Shown in pieces: positions 57,838 through 64,000 of a stretch of 64,000 nucleotides of DNA. Below the pieces are notes generated by a model. The model had not been told where the DNA came from. It worked only from the letters and a program-made list of their open reading frames with translations, and searched no databases. The position numbers and the translations under genes are program-made. The DNA lies in NCBI GenBank assembly GCA_025174535.1, contig JALBUN010000014.1, positions 62,001 to 126,000 on the forward strand. Direction: 5' to 3'. The DNA comes from Cantharellus purpuraceus (taxonomy: Eukaryota; Basidiomycota; Agaricomycetes; Cantharellales; Hydnaceae). The number at the start of each line of letters is the position of its first letter. Positions within the stretch are counted from its first letter, which is position 1.

Positions 57838-59352
57838 GCGTGTACCTTTTCGGGGAATTCGACGTCGGGGGTCTTGGAGAAGGAGAAAATTCGGGGTGAG
57901 TCGTGCTTGGATATCGTGTGCGGTGGGTTGTATGCATCGTACCTCGGTCCGGTTGGGTCGCCAGTGTATACGGTCTAAGTGGATGGTGGAGAGTTTATCG
58001 GACATGGTCGACTGGAATCATAATACAATCATGGGCCCTTTTGCTATACGCTAGTGACAGATATCGTCAATACCTTGCTGTTCCTCACTATGAGAATGCG
58101 AAGGTGGCCGTGCTTGTCGCGTTTCAAGGTGGATGTTGGGGCTGATTCGCAGGCAGCGTGTGGTGGAGAACGGAGGAGTTGCATAGTGAGGTATAGATTC
58201 AAGAGTCATATGCTATCGAGTCAACACTCTAGAGCTTTGATGCATTGATGGCGCTCGCTCCCCTTCGTTTGCTTACATATACATTACAAATGTAAGTATC
58301 CCCCGGTTTCCCAAGTGGAAAACCTATCATTAACAATTCCCACCGTCGCGCATATCCCAACCTCGAATTGGACGCGATGGCCGTCAGGGAAGAGATAATA
58401 TCCGTCTCCGCGGCGGGTCCGTCTCTCCCTCCCCCGTGCTGCGCGACAAACGCCGCCGTACCAACGGCCTCGGCCCCCCCTCGCGCATGCATGACCGTCC
58501 CCCGCGGGGGCAGGAAGGGCAGGGACAGTAGCATGGGCGAGAACGACGGGGAAGAAGAGGAAGAAACCTTTGTGGCAGACTCGCCTGTGAAGGTGGCGGC
58601 GGGTACCGAGGCGTTTGTACCGCTTTTTGAGGAGACCCGAGCTGGGCCGGCACATACTAAAGCGGGTCGTGGAAATGCACCGCCTGGGACGGCCTGGACA
58701 TCTCGGAAGCGTACCCTGTCAAAAGGCGGTGGAAGAGCATGCAGACAAGGAGGGCCTGGACAAAGGCGGCCCCGCGGGGTGGTATTTCTTACCGCCGTCT
58801 CCTCCACCTCAACAGCGGTAATGCAAGAGGCAGAAGGAAGAAGAGCCACAAGAAAGCGAGGGTGGTTGAAGAAGAAAGGACGTCGTCCGACGGTGTGGAA
58901 GTGACACTGGTGACGTGTCGGGCTCAGTGTGCAGAAGCGCAAGAGAATGAGGCAACGTCGGTGGATCCGGAGCTGCAGCTGTTTCGTGTGTGGGAGGGGA
59001 CTCCGGAGACGGCTAGTGTGGAGCGGTTCAAGGTGGATCTTCCGGAGGAGATGCGGTAGATGCTGGTGTTGGAGCGGGAGGAGGAATATGTGGTGGAGGG
59101 GCTGGTACGGGGACAGCGGAAGGTGGGAGGGGGGCGTGTGGGCGCCTGGAGAAATGGGAGGAGAGGAGGGCGAGGACTGGGAAGGGGAGGGTATCCTATG
59201 GCAGGCAGCCGAACTATAATGAGTACATACACTCGCAACCCAACTGGACCGAGGTATGATGAACACATCACGCATAGCAACGCACGACTCTCCTCTCCCC
59301 CTTCCTTTCCAAGACCCATTACGCCGAATTCCGCCGAAGTATACTCCTTTAT
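57838..59352. mobile_element. 1.5-kb unit with diverged long terminal inverted repeats
   Basis: 57838-57975 and the reverse complement of 59215-59352 align: GGAATTCG, GGGTCTTGG, GAGTCGTGC, TACCTCGGTCC-GTTGGGT and AGTGTAT occur in the same order and spacing. The interior has long overlapping open frames on both strands owing to GC-rich sequence (58368-58904 plus; 59383-58229 minus), none recognised. DNA-transposon-like architecture, or an inverted duplication around a dead gene. Confidence 0.45.
58368..59219 (+). pseudogene. Unrecognised decayed coding region in the inverted-repeat unit
   Basis: Plus-strand frames look protein-like in pieces: EEEEETFVADSPVKVAAGTE, then in another frame PETASVERFKVDLPEEMR and, after a stop, MLVLEREEEYVVEGLVRGQR, ending in yet another frame GEEGEDWEGEGILWQAAEL. 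Shifts between frames suggest a broken gene. No family assigned. Confidence 0.3.
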
Positions 59353-59925
59353 CCGGATCAACGACAACTAGATCAGACGGCAACTACACGTCTCATTGAC
59401 GCCATCACCTTTGCCCATACCGCCTGCATCTTCTGTCTGTGACATAACACATCCTCTACGCTTCTCACACTCCTTACCTTACTCTAACACGCCACACACT
59501 CTCTCTTGGGCTCGACCCCCCTCGCACTCTACTTCCCGGCCATCTACCCTGCAACCCCAGCTGCCCCGAGCACCTCATAGACGCCCCCTCCCGCAGCGTC
59601 CGCAGCTCAAAAGGTATTAAGTTATGAAGTTCGGAGCGTTATGCGGAGTAGTTCGTATTCTATGACCTGGGATCTGGGATCCGTGGGAGTAGAAGGTAAG
59701 TCTCTCCCGCGGATCCTCCCGTCTACCTATACAGTTGGAGACCAAACAAGACCAAAGTGATTGGTCATTGTCGCGTCATCTTGCAACAGCAGCATCCTCT
59801 GGTGGGCCTGGGCGCACCATACACCCTACAGCGCGAGTCCTGCATGGCGCAAATGCGGCAGCCCGGCGACGATCGCAGGGGAAGTGGGTGCGGCTGGTAG
59901 TAAAATAAGACCTTTAAATTCAATA
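59353..59925. other. Spacer, nothing recognised
   Basis: Pyrimidine-rich sequence at 59380-59580 and no coherent gene. Confidence 0.4.
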
Positions 59926-59959
59926 AGTATTTCTTCTAATAATAAAAAACAGATGTTTC

Positions 59960-60386
59960 TATTCCAAAGCAATTTCGGATCAACCTGGGCATTTAGACGC
60001 TTTGGACTTGATCCTGATTGTAATATAATTCTCCTTGATCGTTTTCTAAACTGCAGAGAACGGTAGATATTTGGGCCTTGAGACTATTTACGGCAAGTTC
60101 CATGGTATACATGCTATATCCCTGCAACCCCAGAAGGCTCGATCTCTTTCCACTGGACGCTTCCAATGTCCCGAAACAAAGAGAATGGAAGGACGGGGCC
60201 TGGCAGGGCTGGGAGAGATTGGACAGGGCACTTGTGCAGCCACCGACCCTGATCAGCCATTATGCACTGACGGTATCAGGCATTGGAACGGGCACTGTCC
60301 TGCAACGTTGGAAACATCGGAAATGGGCAGTGGTCAGGGTGGAGGTCCTTGGGCGAAAGATCCATCAGTCGAGTAGGATAGGATAG
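59960..60386 (+). pseudogene. PLL/fucolectin-type lectin 3' fragment, copy 6 (plus strand)
   Basis: Starts within blade 5 (FGLDPD), keeps the intron (GTAATATAATTC to CTGCAG) and exon 2 (GLETIYGKFHGIHAIS), then shifts frame and continues LFPLDASNVPKQREWKDGAW and LVQPPTLISHYALTVSG to HQSSRIG. Exon 1 is missing, there is a frameshift at about 60135, and it is inverted relative to the five intact copies. Confidence 0.8.
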
Positions 60387-60689
60387 TGATTTACCCCCTG
60401 CAGTTGTCTTTCACGGGCAGTTCTTGTGTGACTAGCTTTTTTAATATTAGTTACATATTTGCAGATAGAACTGTACAACGTAGTACATGAGTAGTTGTAA
60501 AAATAGAAACGTAACCAACTCTCCTGCCTGGGTCGGTATAAAGTGAATCTTATTATTACTAGTTGAAATAGACACACCTCTTCATATGTTCGCGTTGGAC
60601 AATAGGAAATGTCGTGGCATGAGTAGAGAATGTAGCGGCTCATACCTCACATGTACGTGCTTGTTGTTCACAACTCCGACAAACTCAGA

Positions 60690-61790
60690 TTTTACGTTCA
60701 CCCACTCCCATCAAGTGGTTCTGGTCGTTAGGTGAACTGAAGCCTCGCGCTCAGTTGTGAATCCTTAGACTCCTCGTTCACGTCCACCTACTCCCACCAT
60801 CAAGTAGTTCTGGTTATTAGGTGAACTGAAGTCTCGCGCTCAGTTGTGAATCCTTAAACTCCTCGTTTTCCGCCACGTTCACCCACTCCCACCATCAAGT
60901 TGCTCTGGCTTCAGTAAAGCCTCACGCTCAGTTGTTAATCCTTAGACTCCTCGTTTTTCCCTCCACGTTCACCTACTCACACCATCAAGTAGTTCTGGTT
61001 GGTAGGTGAACTGAAGTCTCGCGTTCAGTTATGAATCCTTACACTCATCGTTTTTCCGCCACGTTCACCTACTCCCACCATCAAGTAGTTCTCGTTGTTA
61101 GATGCACTGAAGCCTCGCGCTCACTTTTAAATCCTTAGACACCTCGTTCTTCCGCCAAGTCACCTACTCCCACCATCAAGCACTTCTGGTTGGTAGGTAA
61201 ACTGAAGTCTCGCGCTCAGTTGTAAATCCTTAGACACCTTGTTCTTTCTCCACGTTCACCTACTCCCACCATCACGCAGTTCTGGTTGTTAGGTGAACTG
61301 AAATCTCGCGCTCAGTTGTAAATCCTTAAACCCCTCGTTCACATACTTCCACCATCAAGTAGTTCTCGTTGTTTGGTGAACTGAAGTCTCGCTCTCAGTT
61401 GTAAATCCTTAAACCCCTCGTTCTTACGCCACGTTCACCCACTCCCCACCATCGAGTAGTTCTCGTTGTTTGGTGAACCGAAGTCTCGCGCTCAGTTGTA
61501 AATCCTTAGACCCCTCATTCTTCCGCCATGTCCACCTACTCCCACCATCAAGTAGTTCTCGTTGTTTGGTGAACTGAAGTCTCGCGCTCAGTTGTAAATC
61601 CTTACACTGCTCGTTTTTCCGCCACGTTCACCTACTCCCACCATCAAGTAGTTCTGGTTGTTAGATGAACTGAAGTCTCGCGCTCAGTTGTAAGTCCTTA
61701 GACACCTCGTTCTTTCGCCACGTTCACCTACTCCATCAAGTAGTTCTAGTTGTTAGGTGAACTGAAGTCTCGCGCTCAGTCTGAGCCCAA
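60690..61790. repeat. Minisatellite array, about 12 units of roughly 90 bp
   Basis: Each unit carries the core GGTGAACTGAAGTCTCGCG, then CTCAGTTGTAAATCCTTA, and a linker ACGTTCACCTACTCCCACC followed by ATCAAGTAGTTCTGGTTGTT. Units differ by substitutions and small indels. No CRISPR-like unique spacers. Cores recur singly at 44.3, 47.0-47.2 and 54.0-54.3 kb. Confidence 0.85.
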
Positions 61791-62165
61791 CGATGCTGAT
61801 TTATCTCTGCAGCTTCGTATATTAACGACGCTGTATAGGCCGCTGTACCAACAACAGAACTCATCTTCCGTGTGTATGACACACTTTCCAAGTTGCATGG
61901 GGTCAAAGACACAGTCATAGTTTGCCACCATGGTGTTGGCTTCGCCGCCCTCAGTTTCGCATGTTTCGCTAAAGAAGTGGAGACATTGAGTCAGGGAGAA
62001 TGTGGGGTATTAGCTCTGGATGTGAGGGAACATGGTTGCTATGCAGTCGGCATCATACTATCAGTCATCAGGTATTGGCAGGTTTTTCCGACTGTATGCT
62101 GCATGACACCTTATGAAGCCCTAAATTTGTTCCAGAGCTTGCAAGGCTCTCGGAAATTTTGTGGA
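61790..62165 (+). pseudogene. Protein phosphatase methylesterase 1 (PPE1/PME-1) fragment
   Basis: The plus-strand frame reads FRVYDTLSKLHGVKDTVIVC, CHHGVGFAALSFACFAKEVE and QGECGVLALDVREHG, matching the oxyanion-hole region (HHGxGxxxLSFACFAKE) of PP2A methylesterases, alpha/beta hydrolases that remove the methyl ester from the PP2A C terminus. The catalytic GxSxG segment and the rest are absent; similarity fades after about 62050. It starts where the minisatellite ends. Confidence 0.7.
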
Positions 62166-62174
62166 GAGCTGTAA

Positions 62175-62495
62175 TTAAACTATCTACTAATTATTTACAC
62201 AAAAACATCGCGTCCTGAAACAAGGGATATGAAGATTAGAGCATATATCTCCCAGGCCATGCCCTCATGCATGTAGTTAGGCCTGCCGGACCATGCTAAC
62301 TCGCTCTATTTTCTTGTAAAATTACCAACACTTGTAAATAACACATAAAACATTTATGGCTATTTATATGCTTGAAAAAGAACGATGAGTGTCCTATAAA
62401 ATATTTTTTTTCATATCGCGTTGATTTCAGACACCTGGTGACAGATAGTAGCATAACCGCATTACACTTGTATTAACTAGTCTATCACATTTACA
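62175..62495. other. AT-rich spacer downstream of the AAA ATPase gene
   Basis: No gene recognised; it probably holds the 3' UTR of the minus-strand ATPase gene. Confidence 0.4.
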
Positions 62496-63969
62496 CTACT
62501 TTTCGTCTTCTTTCTCCGGCCTACTCATCCTTACGGGTAATCCTGCAAACTTAGCTCGGAGCGACTCGTACTTTCGCCGTTGTGCGACGCTAACGCTAGG
62601 CCCGAGATTTTCCAAGGCCAACTCAAACTCCTTCGCTTCCAATCTCACATCTGTACCCTCTTCTTGTGCCACACTCAGTTCACGACCAGCCTCGAGATCC
62701 CCGATTCTTTGTCTCAATGCGCCAACAGCTGCTTCTCGTACAAGAGCAGCCAAGTCTGCGCCACTGTACCCTTCACATTTGGTCCGCACAAGTGTTTCAA
62801 TAGCCTGGAGGGCACCGTCTTGAAGCGGGACGCTACGCGACTGGATCATGGTACGGATGATTTCAGCCCGCTCCTCCGCAGATGGAAGATCGACATAAAG
62901 TAGTTTGTCAAGCCGTCCTGGGCGACACATGGCAGGGTCGATCATATCTGGACGATTCGTGGCCGCGATGACGTAGACGGCTTTACGGGAGTCGAGGCCG
63001 TCAAGCTCTGTGAGCAGCGTATTGACAACTCGTGCAGAGGACTCCGACTGTAATACATTTTATCAGTCTGAGGAATTGGATCCAGTCTGAAAACGCCGGA
63101 CTTACCAAATTATCATCTCGTCGTGGAACAAGGGCATCAAGCTCGTCAAAAAAGATGATGCAAGGAGACGAAGCTCGGGCGCGCGCAAAGACTTGACGAA
63201 CGGCACGCTCACTTTCACCAACGTACTATGCCATTCGACGTTAATCAAAAAGCTTCGTCATCTCACTACTCCACTAACCTTATTCAACAACTCAGGTCCT
63301 TTGACAGAAATGAAGTTTGCGCGACTTTCATTTGCAACAGCCTTGGCCAGAAGCGTCTTCCCGCATCCTGGAGGCCCCCACAGCAAGACACCACACGGTG
63401 CATCCACTCCTAGCTTTTGAAATAGTTCCGGACGGCGAATGGGCTGCACAATTGCCATGTGCAGCTCCATTCGTGTTGCATGCAAAGCACCAATATCGGC
63501 CCATGTTACATTTGGCACAGTTGCGAACCCTTCTCGAGTGGAAGACGGTTGGATTTGTCCCAAGGCTGTCGCAAAGTCTGAGGGTATAATGTTCAGAGGT
63601 GAAAGTTGGGTATCTGTAAGGGGTGTTGGATGGGCGCGGAGGAAAGATGCGATTGAAGGATCAGGAATGGATGCAAAGAGGACATGCTTTGTCGGAGCAT
63701 CGCCGTTGTCGCCTGAAAATTTTGGGAGCGCGGCATTGTCCACTTGAATGGCTGTATCGACTTCGATCGCATTTGGTAGACGAGGATCGTCAGGAAGAAT
63801 TAATGTACCACTGGATAATTGTTGAAATATTCGCTTGACAGCGATAACACCCGCAGCCCCAGTCAGAGCCGCAAGGTCGGCACCGACGTAGCCAGGCGTG
63901 GCCTTTGCCATCGCCTTAAAATCAAAGTCACCGGATAGTTTCAACTTCGCACACAGGACACGCAAGATA
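62496..63969 (-). CDS. RIX7: RIX7/NVL-type AAA ATPase, C-terminal half (continues past the right edge)
   Basis: Exons in view: 63279-63969, 63106-63225 and 62496-63047 (stop TAG at 62496). The upstream exons are outside the window; 63969 is a splice acceptor. Visible are the end of the first AAA module ([20 protein letters not shown]), a linker, and the second module with [17 protein letters not shown], Walker [19 protein letters not shown], the pore region [13 protein letters not shown], Walker [15 protein letters not shown], and AATNRPD...[15 protein letters not shown] carrying the arginine finger. This is the Rix7/NVL pattern: a nucleolar ATPase that strips factors from pre-60S ribosomes. 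All junctions are in phase and no lesion was seen, in contrast with the neighbouring fragments. Confidence 0.9.
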
Positions 63970-64000
63970 CTAGGAATGAAAAGTTAAGATGTGGTGATAC

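Noticed and set aside
58229..59383. 384-codon minus-strand ORF
   Set aside because: Low-complexity Pro/Ser/His/Arg composition typical of the antisense of a GC-rich region, and it covers one of the terminal inverted repeats; no domain.
60690..61790. CRISPR-like array of regularly spaced repeats
   Set aside because: Spacer portions are as repetitive as the cores, the unit is about 90 bp and the host is eukaryotic, so it is a minisatellite.

Overview
This is a eukaryotic window, almost certainly from a mushroom-forming basidiomycete (Agaricomycetes). Coding regions are cut by many short GT-AG introns (about 50-110 bp). The recognisable families are typical of that group: NACHT-WD40 NLR-like proteins, PLL/fucolectin-type beta-propellers, DUF6533-like seven-helix proteins, HNH_2 nuclease-like proteins, KDZ transposase remnants and Ty1/copia elements. 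No bacterial gene organisation is seen. Intron-exon models were spliced by eye from reading-frame continuity and splice consensus.

Layout. 1-869: C-terminal thioesterase domain of a multidomain synthetase that begins outside the window. 2591-4915: intron-rich MFS transporter. 5320-6361: first of five intact minus-strand beta-propeller lectin genes; the others are at 25592-26633, 28646-29683, 36508-37597 and 39212-40250. 8667-9349: DUF6533-like membrane protein gene whose probable first exon (17342) is separated from it by a copia retrotransposon (9763-17217). That copia holds a 1432-bp solo LTR, which itself holds a further 1.4-kb insert. 18985-20430 and 22925-24070: two decayed partial copies of the DUF6533-like gene, flanking an uncharacterised coiled-coil gene (21815-22729). 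24366-27225: recent duplicate of the MFS 3' end plus lectin gene. 30762-35724: degenerate NACHT-WD40 gene. 40808-42096: FAD synthase (FAD1-like). 42404-43720: SLC35C-type nucleotide-sugar transporter.

44.0-62.2 kb is a repeat-rich graveyard: KDZ transposase fragment, two families of solo LTRs (some nested and inverted), a transposed NLR fragment, a truncated serine palmitoyltransferase subunit 1 gene, an HNH_2-like gene, a broken Zn2Cys6 factor, a 1.5-kb unit with long diverged terminal inverted repeats, a sixth and broken lectin copy, a minisatellite of about 12 units of 90 bp, and a protein phosphatase methylesterase fragment. The right edge (62496-63969) holds the C-terminal half of an intact RIX7/NVL-type AAA ATPase.

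The most notable feature is the lectin family. Five copies remain open with the same intron position and phase (320, 320, 320, 336 and 319 aa) while nearly everything around them decays, which suggests selection for several cytosolic glycan-binding propellers. Their spread can be read directly from segmental duplications that also carried bits of neighbouring genes. A second theme is decay by CGA-to-TGA change, seen as five in-frame stops in the copia element and again in the NLR pseudogene.
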